From: Tiliqua scincoides | Lineage: Eukaryota; Chordata; Lepidosauria; Squamata; Scincidae | Reading direction: 5' to 3' | Length of the DNA: 64,000 nucleotides | Assembly: GCF_035046505.1 (NCBI RefSeq) | Contig: NC_089826.1 | Coordinates: 73,591,254-73,655,253, forward strand | Part shown: in pieces, positions 54,031 to 64,000 of the stretch | Layout of the letters: every line of letters starts with the position of its first letter | Numbering within the stretch: position 1 is the stretch's first letter | Notes under the pieces: generated by a model | Database searches by the model: none | Told to the model about the DNA's origin: nothing | What the model saw: only the letters and a program-made list of their open reading frames with translations | Translations under genes and position numbers: made by a program

Positions 54031-54159
54031 TTTGTTGTCAGAAAAATACTTGCTATGTTTTCATTTTTATTCAGCCTTGGCATTTCGCACATGTCGGTCA
54101 CTTTCAACAGCTTTCAAAATATGTAAGCAAAACTTACATATCTACAAGTTAAGTGTATA

Positions 54160-54340
54160 TACAGTATGTCTTCTTTATCCATGGATTTGAAATACACTGC
54201 TTTAACCCACTGTGGTATTTGAACCCACAGGAGGACCCACAGAGAATCTCCCGGACACGACATTCCCACATCTCAAAAAGGAGGTCAGACCACAGATTTC
54301 ATTATTCTAGAACCCCTGTGGATACCTGTATAAGCAACAA
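54160..54340. mobile_element. Tigger/pogo-like MITE fragment
   Basis: CAGTATGTCTTCTTTATCCA TGG at the left and AACCCCTGTGGATACCTGTA TAAGC at the right match the 'TATCC..GG/CC..GGATA' inverted logic of this family. Boundaries are soft. Confidence 0.45.
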
Positions 54341-54839
54341 ATTTTTGAACCCTTTTCAAGGATCCATTAAAAAGAAGAAATAAAACAGGGACAGGGTTTG
54401 GAAATCACTGACCATTAAACCAATGGAGAATGAAACCTAATACTGTCTGAATAGGAATAGGAATTTTTGAATAGGAAAAACTGTGCAATAGCCAAACCTA
54501 TTGCAAACTTATTGTGCAATAGCCATACTGAAAGCTTTGATTTCTTTCAAAATACTTTTTTTTAGTATTTTGCTTTGTGCAAAAGTTGCATTATACCAGA
54601 ACATCCAAAGAGCATGATTTCACTCAGTATTCTTGTGCAAATACTGGGGAAAAAATTTAAAAATAAAACACTAAAATATAAAATAGTGCATTGCAAGAAA
54701 AGAGCAAGAGCGAGAGAGAGCAAGAGAGAGACACTCAATTCTGCAGGAGAGTTTCAGCCTCCAGAGACCTCCCCCAGGATAAGTGTGTGTGGGCCTGGTT
54801 GCTTGAAAGGTGGCACAAGTCTAAATTGATCTGTAAATG

Positions 54840-55080
54840 AGGATTAGGCTCAGGAATGGGGTTAGGATTCGACGTGTGCCACCCCCCTACTCCTGGGCCT
54901 GATCTACTCTTCCCCATCCTCCCCCATCCCATTTCACTTCCTGCATGGCCTTAACTTCTCCGGCAAGCATCCTCAAATCCATCAGAGCGTGGACCTGGCC
55001 ACTTGCTGCTTGTGGCAGCCAGGCCTCGCACACCGGCATGGTTACATTTGTGACAGCCATAGGTTACGCCAGTGGAATGC
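54840..55080 (-). repeat. GC-rich interspersed repeat, family A-like
   Basis: ATTAGGCTCAGGAATGGGGT TAGGATTCG, CCACCCCCCTACTCCTGGGC CTGATC and a CCCATCCTCCCCCATCCC run compare with 13900-14010. Confidence 0.35.
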
Positions 55081-55121
55081 ATGTTCTGTTATCATAATCC
55101 TTAGGCTTTGACCAACATTGT

Positions 55122-55440
55122 GGGCCCAATCCTATCCAATTTTCCTGCATAGATGCAGCCGCAATGTAGCCTTGAAGTAAACGTTCCCTAATCCCTAACG
55201 TTCCCTAATCTCTGTGACTACCTCCCCATCCCATACCCCACTGGCACAGCTGCATCAACATTGGAAAGTTGAATAGGTTTGGCCCCTGAGTAGATTTAAG
55301 GGCGCACTCCTTATCAATTTTCTAGCACCGAGGTAAGGGCAATGCAACTCTGAGATAAGGGAACAAATATTGCCTTACCTTGAGGAGGCCTCCGTGACTG
55401 CCCCCCAACTGCAGGATGCAGCACATGCCCTATGCCCTAA
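55122..55440. mobile_element. Two adjacent short palindromic MITEs (relatives of 9634-9811)
   Basis: The first (55122-55290) runs GGGCCCAATCCTATCCAATT TTCC to ACATTGGAAAGTTGAATAGG TTTGGCCC. The second (about 55300-55440) starts AAGGGCGCACTCCTTATCAA TTTTCTAGCACCG and keeps CTTACCTTGAGGAGGCCTCC GTGACTG. Both share the family core with 9634 and 62565. Confidence 0.6.
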
Positions 55441-55690
55441 GAAAATTTAACCACTGCAAAGAAACAAACAACCCCAAAGCAATTCTGTCTGAATGGAGTG
55501 AAACTTACCCAATCTGCATGGTGAGTTGTTGGACATGAATGGTGCACCACATGATAACAATCAACATATAGTAGTTGAAATCCTTCCTGTTTCTGCTCCA
55601 TGGCTTATTCCATCTCATTGACCTAACTTCATCAGGTTCTGAATCCATACTGAAAATAGTACGATAGTTAAGGATTAGCATGATCTAGAA

Positions 55691-56154
55691 CAGGGGTTTC
55701 CAAAGTTTTTGGCAGGAGGGCCACACCATCTCTCTGACACTGTGTTGGGGGCTGGAGAAAAAAAGAATTAATTTACATTTCAAATCTGAACAAATTTACA
55801 TAAGTTTACATAAATGAGTATATTAAAGATGAACTTATATGAATGAATGAAGGTCTTGCAATAGCTCAAAGCCTATAAAAGGCCTTGCACAAAGCAAGGC
55901 TGGCCTTTCCTTTGCTGCCGCTACAGTATCACAGATGTGAAACAGCAAGCACTGGAGGAAGCACTCATCCCACTGCTTGCATGAGGGGTCAAACAGTCGC
56001 CCTCACTCTGAGAGCAGTTGCGTCGGGCCAGTGTGGGCTCCAACAAAGCTCTGGAGGGCCAGAGGCTCATTGGAGACTGGGGGCTCCCTGAGGGCCACAT
56101 TGACAGGCCTCGAGGGCCACATGTGGCCCCAGGGCCAGGGTTTGGGCACCCCTG
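55691..56154 (-). mobile_element. hAT-type (Charlie-like) MITE
   Basis: Ends are CAGGGGTTTCCAAAGTTTTT and CAGGGTTTGGGCACCCCTG. Flanks ATCTAGAA (55683-55690) and ATTTAGAA (56155-56162) match at 7 of 8. It has the same family order as 38545-38931 but inverted, with TCTCTGACACTGTGTTGG and CACTGCTTGCATGAGGGG inside. Confidence 0.88.
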
Positions 56155-56810
56155 ATTTAGAATTATATAGGCCCAAACACCAGTTTGTACTTCATTTGGA
56201 ATTTCCAATTCTTTCCAGCTATTTGACAGACCAGAATTAATTTATTTCAGGTTCCATCCAGATTTTTCTGTGCTCAGTCCAATGGTTTCAAAGACCCTGT
56301 TGAGGTCTGCAACCTATGAAATCCCTCAGGTCTTGTGCACAGGAGAAAAGATACAGGCACTGTATCTGATGTAGCCTGTGGATGTTTAATTTTGCTGTGC
56401 TCCATGTATCTAAGTGGCAGGTGCTACTAAGTGCAAACCCCGTGCACCTGAGTTTGGGTGTAGCCGTATGTATAAAGCAGGCCTGCAAACAAACTCGCCC
56501 CGGGGGGCATAAGAGATTGTGGAGCCGGATGTGTGTTTGTCTGTTTGACCAGCGTTGCTGTCTGCTATGTTGCTGTAAATATCTCCTTTAAATATACCTT
56601 GGTGTTGGAACCCAGCCTTCTATTTGGAGTAGTTATTTGCAACCGTCGTGCTTCCTGTGGGACAGCCTTGAGCATCGGCTTCAAGTTTCTGCTGCACAGC
56701 CGTTTATATTGCTCTGCTGGAAACTCCTACCCTCCACAACAGACCCATATGAGGATTGACTCAGTGTAACCTCCTTGTACCTGTACTATGTGATTTCTAA
56801 AATATTTAGG

Positions 56811-57483
56811 GTTCAATCCTATCCTGGGCCAGCATCCTGCCCATTGATCAGGGACCAAGCTGGCTGGGAGAGTTAAGAAATGAGGAAAAAAACAACAACA
56901 ACTTTACCCAACATTCTGGCCTGCTGCAATGGGATTCTTCAGACTCTTTTGGAGGAGCCTGCTGTGGGTATGTTTGGCCTGGGATGGGGGTTCAGGATTT
57001 TGTGGACACCCTTGTTGTTTCCATCCACCCTGATTTCCATCCCAATCCATCTCTCCACCAGCATCTCTGGCCAGTTGTGTAGAAGGGGGCAAAATGCTAA
57101 GCGCTGAAGGTGCCACAATGCGCCGTGTAAGCACCCCTGCTCACCATCAGAGCCATTCCAGGCAGTTACAGCATTATGCAGGTGCTCACTGTACCAAACA
57201 GAATCTCCTGTGCATTGTCGTCACTGCCTGGAATGGCTCCAATGGCAAGTGGGAGGGGCCGCTTACAGTGTGCATTGTGGCACCTGCAATACCACACATT
57301 TTGCCTCCCACTAACTATGATACTGCCTCTAGCAGCCAGTTAGCAAGCGTTGGTCTGGAGAGACCCTGCTGAACCAGCAGCTGTGCAGCAGCCGCAGGTA
57401 GAGAGGCATCCGCAAGAGTGGGTCCCTCATTGCACCAACATACCCAGCTGTATGCCAGTACAACCAGGGATAGGATTGGGCCT
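56811..57483. mobile_element. Non-autonomous element with AATCCTATCC inverted ends and a central hairpin
   Basis: The left end TTCAATCCTATCCTGGG and right end CCAGGGATAGGATTGGGCC are inverted repeats. The interior includes a 176-bp hairpin at 57109-57284. No protein is recognised in any frame. Confidence 0.5.
57109..57284. repeat. Long imperfect hairpin (arms about 58-62 bp)
   Basis: Left GGTGCCACAATGCGCCGTGT AAGC and GAGCCATTCCAGGCAGT are returned on the right as ACTGCCTGGAATGGCTC and GCTTACAGTGTGCATTGTGG CACC. The loop is about 55 bases (57167-57221). Confidence 0.8.
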
Positions 57484-57507
57484 TTAATAGTCCAAAGAAA
57501 GATTGGC

Positions 57508-57600
57508 AGTGCAATTCAGTGAACATCTACTCAGAAGTAAGCCCCACTGAGATTAATAAGATTTACTGTCCGGGAAATGTATGCAGGATTTCAGCCTAAT
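57508..57600 (+). repeat. ~85-bp palindromic motif copy
   Basis: GTGCAATTCAGTGAACATCT ACTCAGAAGTAAGCCCCACT GAG and GCAGGATTTCAGCC are present; the second half-site is degraded. Confidence 0.6.
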
Positions 57601-57687
57601 AATTGTTATAAAATTATTTTTGTTATTTTTTTAATATTTCACTTGTTTATTCAATTTTTTTCTTTAAAAATACTAAGTAAAAAAGCT

Positions 57688-57688
<1 letters not shown>

Positions 57689-57763
<75 letters not shown>
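57689..57763. repeat. (ATCT)n microsatellite, about 18 units
   Basis: Uninterrupted ATCT repeat, the second long tract of this motif in the window. Confidence 0.95.
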
Positions 57764-58569
57764 AAAGCACTGGGAGAAATCCTGTAAAAGTCATCTGTGT
57801 CTTCATGGTAACTGCTTTTTCATCCTCTCATGATGTTTATCTGTAACCTCTTGAAAAGCTTTTAGTTGTAATACAGAAGGTTCTTGTTGGAAGCCAGAAC
57901 AGTATGTTCCCCCTTGAGCTTGTGATCTTAACCGAGTTCCTTAGAGAAAGCACTTCAAGAGCCTTGGGTTCAGAAGCTTCAGTCTTTCTCTTGATATACT
58001 ACAGTTCAGATGAAATAAAAGCTCTGCAGTCTTTCCAATTTTTTTTTATTTCAGTGGGTTGTTTTTTTCTTTGTTACAAACGGCATGAAAAACTATTAAA
58101 TAAAATGATGCTGTGAAGTCAATTAAAATAAGCTTCCTTTCAACTAATTATTAAACAATTGTACTGAATTTGGTCATAATTTTGGTGTCTACCAAAGACT
58201 GGAAATCACAAACAGATCCAATTAAAGTTTTATAAAATTATGAGATATAATAATAAAGATGGTCAAGTTAAACTTACTTGTAGTTAACACATCCTAGTTG
58301 ATTGGATATGCAGGAACTTGTATTGAAGTACTGTATATCATCTCAGGAAAATCCGATCCAATGTGGTGAATGATCATTATGCTAAACTTGGAAATAAGAG
58401 CTGAAACAATGTTGGGCTAGATTCCATGCAACAACTTCCTTAATCAGCTTTAACAGAGAACTACAGCATCAACTCATTAATACAGCCTGTCCCCAATCTC
58501 AAGAACAGGATCTAAAAAGTCCCGCCAGACAGATGGGTCAACTCAAATCGTAAAGGCTCTGTCAATCGT

Positions 58570-59125
58570 AAAGTGATGGTGTGCTCTTATAATTACGGCC
58601 CACATGGCCAATCTTAAGCCACGCTACCATTGCCAGAACTAGCATTCCAATGGCACAGTGTGCTTTGTGGCATAATGAGAGTCAATATGGAGGTGTGTAT
58701 AGCCCTGTGCTTCCGGGCCGCTGCAACAGATGATGGGGAGGACCCCTCACATGGCAGTGGAGAAGAGGAGCCCCACTAAAGTTGGTATGTCAGTGGGGTG
58801 GGCAGAACAGGGCGTGGGTGGGAGGATCAAGGTGGAATAGGGGGTGGGCCGGGGGTATGTCGGAGGCAGGAGGGGTAGCACCCACATGAGCAACTTGCAC
58901 TGGATGCTATCACTTCTGGAGCCAGTCAACATACCCCCTTTGTCTCCTTGGGCAGCTAAAGAACTGGTGCAGAGCTCAGGAGAACCATTGGTGTTCAAGG
59001 GGCCCATGGGGGGTTAAGGGAAAATATTTTCCTTTACCTCTCCCAAGCCTTCCAATCAGCCCCCAATATAGCATGTGGCACAGTTCATTGTGACACAGTT
59101 GCATGCTATGGTGGGGAATATATAG
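58570..59125. repeat. GC-rich interspersed repeat, family A-like
   Basis: GGGTTAAGGGAAAATATTTT CCTTTACC (hairpin), a GGGTGGG-rich block (58795-58875) and GCATGCTATGGTGGGGAATA TATAGGATTG at the end are present. Boundaries are approximate. Confidence 0.35.
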
Positions 59126-59134
59126 GATTGATCT

Positions 59135-59520
59135 GTTAGTAGCATTGCAGAACTATAAAAACGGACATCCAAAAGCCACAGTCCAGCAGATGAAATTAAG
59201 GTGGCCCATCAGTTCCTGGCCCAACGTCACCTTTCTCAAAGTCATAAATCCGCCCACATGGGCCTCCGGATCACAAAATTTGAGGTAGCAAACTCCTATC
59301 CCAAAGAGATGATGGACCCTATTGCAAGCCTCTGACCAATTCTTTACACCTAGGCCTGCCTGGGGGCACAGGGATAACTTTGGGGGATTGCATCCAGTAC
59401 ACACCACCCATTTGCACTTGCAATTCTTCATCCAACCAGCCTGCTTCGGCGTGTGAAAGCCCCTAGCCGGATCAGAGAGTGATTGAAGACAGCAATATTT
59501 TGCTTAAGTAATACTGGATT
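59135..59520. other. Unassigned stretch with a 92-codon minus-strand frame
   Basis: The minus strand (59431-59153) has a 92-residue open frame starting MKNCKCKWVVCTGCNPPKLS, with several Cys but no family I recognise. There is no splice or promoter evidence. It may be part of an unrecognised mobile element or chance. Confidence 0.2.
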
Positions 59521-60804
59521 CGGGTAGTGACTGTCCATGATTTATGTAAAGAAGATTCATTTGTGGCTGAAGGGAGAAGCAAAACAAGCAGAAGAGAAAG
59601 CACAGATTTAGGATGAGCCATAACTCATCTACAGGTGAGAGACAGGTATCCCTGACCTGTCATAGTAATATGACACAAGGAGCTCTATTCCATGTGGAAA
59701 TCAGCTATAGCCTAGACCCCCTCCCCAAATCTGGGTGATATAATTGCATTTTATGCAAAAAAATATTTTTTTGCAACAATGCACATCAAGCATATTAATT
59801 TGGATTCCCCCCCAGCAATTGCTTTGTGTTGATTCCCACCTCAAGAAATGTGATTTTATGTAAGATGAATAATGTATTTTTTTCCTTTAGTCTATGCACA
59901 GCCATCTGATGCATGCCTACTCAGAGATCAGTCCTAATGAACTAGGACAAAACCCCTTATAAAGGTGCTCCAGATTGCCATATTTCTGCAGGTGCTCATC
60001 ATCCTGACTGCACAGCTCTTGCACTTTCCAAGCCTCCACAGGCAGCTGCAAATCGCATCGCAGGCTGGTTCTCTGGATCTTCTCCATTCTTACCAGTTGA
60101 CTCCTCCACATTCCACTGCTCTTGCCTAGTGGCTGCCAGCGGCTTCTGGTCACTCTTCCAAGGTGAGACCCGAGCTGACCCTCCTCAGCTTTTCAGACAA
60201 GGCGGCAGCTCAACCTCCAGAACTCACTTCCTGCTGCTCAGCATCCGCACAGAGAAGGAAGGAATGGAAACATCAGGGGAGAGGTGATCCCATGCCAGTC
60301 TTGCTCTCCCTTTTCAATCACTTTCCTTTCTTTTTTCTTTTCCAGGTGAAGGCTGCTGTCCTAAGTTTGCTGTCAAGGGACCAAGTTCCACTGAGTCAAA
60401 TGGGACTAACTTTAGAGTAAACATAGACACTTTTCAAGGGCATAGGCAGTGCTATATTGTGCTTATATACTGCTATATCAAGCGCAATGTGGAGCCTTTG
60501 TTTTAATTTTGTTGACAGCTGGTAACAGAAGAGTGATGTCCCAGCAATCCCTTAGCATGGAAGTAGCTGGTCTCCTGCTTTTTGGGTGTGGGTGGGAGGT
60601 TACAGGAGCAGGTGGTTGCCTGAAAGATGTGTGGTTACCACTGGTCATCTGGTAAATGTATCTGTGGTCCAGCGGTTCTCAAGTTGGCTAGGGCTGTGAC
60701 GCCCTCGGAACCAGGAAATGAATGGTGATGATGCAAAATGTGTGAGAAAGTGATGTCACTGCCATTCACTTCCTGCTTCTGAGGCCTAGTGCAAGCCTCT
60801 AAAC

Positions 60805-61715
60805 CACTGGTACCCAACCTGTAGTCCGGGGACCACAGGCGGTCTGTGAGACCCTGAGGTCGTCCGCGAGATCTCAGGAAAAAAGATTACCTTTGATCTC
60901 TTCAAGCATCTCGCTGAGCAAGCACTCCTCCACAGACCCCCAGAGAGGGTGGAGAACAGACTGTCCATAGCCATCAATGACGTGTCAGTTGCGGCTGTGG
61001 GCAGTTTGTTCTGTGCCATCTCTTGTAGTCCATGGGAAGGGCACTTGCTTGGAAGATGCTTCCCCACAGACCAGGGGTGCCCAAACCCTGACCCGGGGGC
61101 CACTTGTGGCCCTCGGGGACTCCCAAACTGGCCCACAGGGAGTCCTCAGTCTCTAATGAGCCTCTGGCCCTCCAGAGACTTGCTGGAGCCTGCGCTGGCC
61201 CAATGCAACTGCTCTCAGCATGAGGGCAACTGTTCAGCCTCTTACGTGAGCTGTGGGATGAGGGCTCCCTCCATTGCTTGCTGTTTCATGTCTGTGTTGT
61301 AGCAGCGGCAGTGAAGGAAAGGCCCTTTTATAGACCTTGAGCTATTGCAAGACCTTCATCCATTCCGATAAGTTCCATCTCTAATATATTCATTTACGTA
61401 AATTTATTCAAATTTGAAATGTAAATTAATTCTTTTTTTCCGGCCCCCAACACAGTGTCAGAGGGATGATATGGCCCTCCTGCCGAAAAGTTTGGACACC
61501 CCTGCCACAGACCAACAGAGAGGGCAGAGAACGGATCACCTGCAGCCTCAGCTGGCAACAAAAGCAGCAACTCAGAAATCTCTATATCTAATAAATATTC
61601 TCTAATTATTACAAATTTAATTGTATTTTTTTTGTGTGCAGGGGAATAGTGTGGTCCACAATAATTCCAATTTTTGCCTCAGTGATTCGTGAGCTCCTAA
61701 AGTTGGGAACCACTG
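60805..61715. mobile_element. Middle hAT-type MITE of the nest
   Basis: Ends CACTGGTACCCAACCTGTAG and CTAAAGTTGGGAACCACTG are inverted repeats. Flanks CTCTAAAC (60797-60804) and ATCTAAAC (61716-61723) match at 7 of 8. It is interrupted by the Charlie-like copy at 61072-61504; uninterrupted length would be about 0.47 kb. Confidence 0.82.
61072..61504 (+). mobile_element. Inner hAT-type (Charlie-like) MITE of the nest
   Basis: Ends are CAGGGGTGCCCAAACCCTG and AAAGTTTGGACACCCCTG. The 8-bp duplication CCACAGAC is perfect (61064-61071 and 61505-61512). The body matches 38545-38931: GGGGGCCACTTGTGGCCCTC, GAGCTGTGGGATGAGGGCTC and ACACAGTGTCAGAGGGATGA. As the innermost element it is the youngest of the three. 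Confidence 0.92.
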
Positions 61716-61929
61716 ATCTAAACAGTGGTATGATGGTCAGGGCAGGCAGGAGGGCTTTAAACAGCATTGGGTTTTGTGCGCTGTAGCTCTGTCCACTGTG
61801 CTGAACTTCCTGCCACTATCTAGAAGCGGTCTCACTGCTAGGAAGCAGGTGGCCTGCAACTCCCTGGCAAGTGCCTCGGGATGCCCCAGGGTGCTGCAAC
61901 AGATTGGAAACTGCTACTGTAGTCCCAGG

Positions 61930-62290
61930 ATAATAATTATTTCAGTCTAGTGAAATGCCTCGCTCAGTATTTCACATCCAGCGTTTCGCTCATCGGAAAA
62001 TACAGTGATATTTTTGAGAATGAAATTTTCCCCGATGTGTTAACATTGTGCATTGCAGAACCAGCATTATGTGCACTTTTAGTCTCTTCCTTAAAGAATG
62101 TAGTCTATTCATTTATGGGTGTTATGGATTTATGGTTCACTCCAGTATCCTGCTTTAAGGGAATCTGGCCAAGTATTCAAATCATGCCAGCACTGAAAGA
62201 AATGCACAGTGAAGAGACCGATAATTTACTTGTTCATAAAAGTTTTATGCTACACATAAAATGTTATTGCTTTTAGTACTTTGTGGCAAT
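61930..62290. promoter_or_regulatory. Candidate conserved non-coding element
   Basis: Unique sequence directly after the hAT nest. It holds GATAATAATTATTTCAG, CAGCGTTTCGCTCATCGG, GAATGAAATTTTCCCCGATG, TTCATTTATGGGTGTTATGG and ATGCTACACATAAAATG. CpGs persist in AT-rich context. Inference only. Confidence 0.35.
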
Positions 62291-62372
62291 GTGAATTGCA
62301 GTCCAGACCAGAAACTTATGCTACGATGCAACAGCAGCAAAGAATTTATATGCCACTAAGAGAACATACATT

Positions 62373-62397
62373 AAAAAAAAAAAAAAAAAAAAAAAAA
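62373..62397. repeat. Poly(A) run
   Basis: 25 consecutive A residues, broken by one C and followed by AACTCC. It may be the tail of a retroposed sequence on the plus strand, but no source is recognised upstream. Confidence 0.8.
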
Positions 62398-62564
62398 CAA
62401 CTCCTTGTGCTCACCCATCTCATGAATACATTACAGAACAAAACGAAACAAAATAAATGTGTGTCAGAAATATCTTCACACTTGGCCTAACCTCACAAAG
62501 GAAGCCCAGACCAGAAAATGTCTTATCCTTTTATTAAATTGGAGCCCATGACTTGCATGCAGCC

Positions 62565-62735
62565 AAGTCCTAAGCCCAGGGGCCGTTGGGAACTGTTGTT
62601 CCCTTACCTTGAGGAGGCCTCTGTGATCCTACATCCTCTGTGTACTGCATCCGCTCCACCACAGGATGCAGTGCGCACCCTCTTGATATGGCTGCATTGG
62701 TGCTGGAAAGCCGGATAGGATCGGGCCCTGAAGAA
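62565..62735. mobile_element. Short palindromic MITE (relative of 9634-9811)
   Basis: It keeps CTTACCTTGAGGAGGCCTCT GTGATCC, CACAGGATGCAGTGCGCACC and the right end GGTGCTGGAAAGCCGGATAG GATCGGGCCC. The left end is degraded. Confidence 0.55.
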
Positions 62736-63289
62736 AGGGAGGAAACCGCAGATGCAATTGATCAAGGACAACGTACAAGTTCAGTTTGCATTCACCTGTA
62801 TTTTAGGAGCCTATGTTAATTATGCACACAAGTTATTCTTGTTGATGAAGTGCATAGTAATCTAGAGTTCCACGTACCAGAGAGTACATGTATCCCATGA
62901 AGGCCCCATCTATGAACAGCTATTCTGTCCATTAAGAATGATTAATTTTCTACTCAATTCGGATGAAAGTTGATCTAGTGTAGGGGGATTGCGTTCCAAC
63001 TTTTGAAGGCTGTTTGACACAGCATTTTTTTTTCCTGCTCAGAAAATATGGGAGGGGGCTGAGAAAAATAAACTCAACTTACTGTATGTTTAGTTGAAAT
63101 ATTAAGGAACCCTTCTAGAACTGTACAACTGGCAATGAAGCCCGTGAACCCTTGCTGCCTCAATCACTCCAACTTACAATTTCCTACATGTGATCAGCTA
63201 TTCAGAGCATGAGTGCTTCCCCAACCATGCATACAATGTCATATTTCACCCCTTTGGTTAGAAGTGTTTGCATACATCTATAATGCGTA

Positions 63290-63707
63290 CAGGTTGCACC
63301 TCGGGATCCATGTGGGATCTGTTCCTGCATCCCCCGTGGAAACTGAGATCCACAGGAGGTCAGAGAGGACCTCCAAATGTGATTAGAAGTGCCTCCTGAT
63401 CATGTCTGGAGGTGCTCTGAGGCACAAGGATGCCGTGTGCAACCTCCCGGTACATCAGAACACCTCTGAGAGGCACTTCTAGTTTCTCAGCAAACTGGAA
63501 ATGCTTCTCAGAGGCCTCTGGGAGGCCTGCTGAGGAGTGAGGAGGTTGTGCGTGGCCTCCTCATGTCTCAGAATACCTCCAGACGTAATTGGAAGTGCCT
63601 TTTGGTGGGATCCAGAGGTCCTCTGTGGGCCCTCCAGATGCAGGTTTGGAACCTGTGTTGGATGAAAGTCATGGGGTCCAAACCCGCAGATAAGGAGGAC
63701 CACTGTG
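63290..63707. mobile_element. Tigger/pogo-like MITE
   Basis: It starts CAGGTTGCACCTCGGGATCC after TA (63288-63289) and ends AACCCGCAGATAAGGAGGAC CACTG. The interior shows several 'CTCTGAGAGGCACTTCTAG'-like inverted and direct repeats, as in the 22.98-23.11 kb stretch. Confidence 0.5.
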
Positions 63708-64000
63708 TACCAAATTCACCATGATCCCTCCAAATATTGGGAAAAGCTGCATATCCTATTCTTCTATATCCTATTATATTTTAATCCTGTTCTGAACTGT
63801 CTTTTAGGCAGAAATAGTGCAAATTCACTGCTTATGCAGGGGTAGAGCATAACCGGTTCAGTTGCGGCTCAGTTATACCCAGCCTTATGCTGGCAGATCT
63901 CATGATACACCAACATAAAACTGGGGCCAATGGTGCCACAGCCACTCGGTCATTCTGCAGACTGCTAGCAACAGTGTGGGAGCGGGTAAGCCCTGAGCTG

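Larger units (their letters stand above)
60671..61917. mobile_element. Outer hAT-like MITE of a three-level nest
   Basis: The left end AGCGGTTCTCAAGTTGGCTA and right end CAACAGATTGGAAACTGCTA C are imperfect inverted repeats. Flanks TGTGGTCC (60663-60670) and TGTAGTCC (61918-61925) match at 7 of 8 sites. The body is split by the element at 60805-61715. Without the insert it would be about 0.33 kb. Confidence 0.6.
1..64000. other. Overall: no host gene recognised; list of unassigned stretches
   Basis: I found no exon chain, no CpG-island promoter and no functional RNA gene. Stretches where I recognise nothing firm: 266-1790, 2800-3180, 3960-4800, 5833-6350, 6746-7330, 7700-8140, 8570-9630, 12563-12850, 13405-13665, 15120-15850, 15965-17080, 17890-19030, 20640-22670, 22830-23460, 24570-25085, 25460-25770, 26430-27410, 33940-34505, 34890-35595, 35780-36155, 37725-38385, 40290-41040, 42480-43100, 43475-44020, 44450-45080, 45420-45720, 46640-47215, 49580-50470, 51400-52300, 52650-53310, 53410-53870, 54345-54840, 56160-56810, 57770-58560, 59525-60330, 62740-63285 and 63710-64000. 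Some probably hold older, more diverged repeats. An unrecognised small exon cannot be excluded. Confidence 0.7.

Overview
The window reads as intergenic or deep-intronic DNA from a squamate reptile (lizard-like) genome. I could support no host protein-coding gene, tRNA gene or functional rRNA gene: the open frames are short, lack splice context, and mostly fall in repeats. The squamate call rests on the repeat mix: 5S-rRNA-derived SINEs, CR1 tails ending in TTCTTATG, an R4/Dong-type LINE, MIR-like SINEs ending near GGAAGGGCGG, many hAT and Tigger-like MITEs, and a roughly 85-bp palindromic motif around ACTCAGAAGTAAGTCC. The species cannot be named from sequence alone.

Layout. 1-4 kb: a LINE ORF2 fragment, a possible DIRS/Ngaro-type 3' end, a GC-rich repeat and a 5S-derived SINE. 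4.8-11.1 kb: unique AT-rich stretches that look like candidate conserved non-coding DNA (4.8-5.5, 7.3-7.7, 10.7-11.1 kb), separated by Tigger-like MITEs and the 3' end of a LINE with a terminal zinc finger (8.15-8.57 kb). 11.4-27 kb: dense repeats, including a SINE-like element carrying that LINE's tail, a tandemly duplicated CR1 tail, GC-rich repeats, an R4 LINE end, a 210-bp palindrome and a second 5S SINE. 27.4-30.6 kb: a broken DIRS/Ngaro-type tyrosine-recombinase retroelement on the minus strand, with RNase H, recombinase and SGNH-hydrolase blocks. 31-46 kb: hAT MITEs with 8-bp target duplications, CR1 pieces, long ATCT and AT microsatellites and further candidate non-coding elements. 47.2-49.6 kb: an L1-like 5' half (5'UTR and ORF1) inside a hAT-like element. 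50-64 kb: more hAT MITEs, the third 5S SINE, a second long hairpin (57.1-57.3 kb) and a three-deep nest of hAT elements at 60.7-61.9 kb.

No genes work together as an operon or pathway. The biology here is transposon ecology: LINE and SINE families sharing 3' ends, DNA transposons nesting in one another, and islands of unique sequence that may be regulatory. The most notable items are the 5S SINEs with intact target duplications and a LINE-matched tail, the Ngaro-like fossil with its hydrolase block, and the nested hAT stack.
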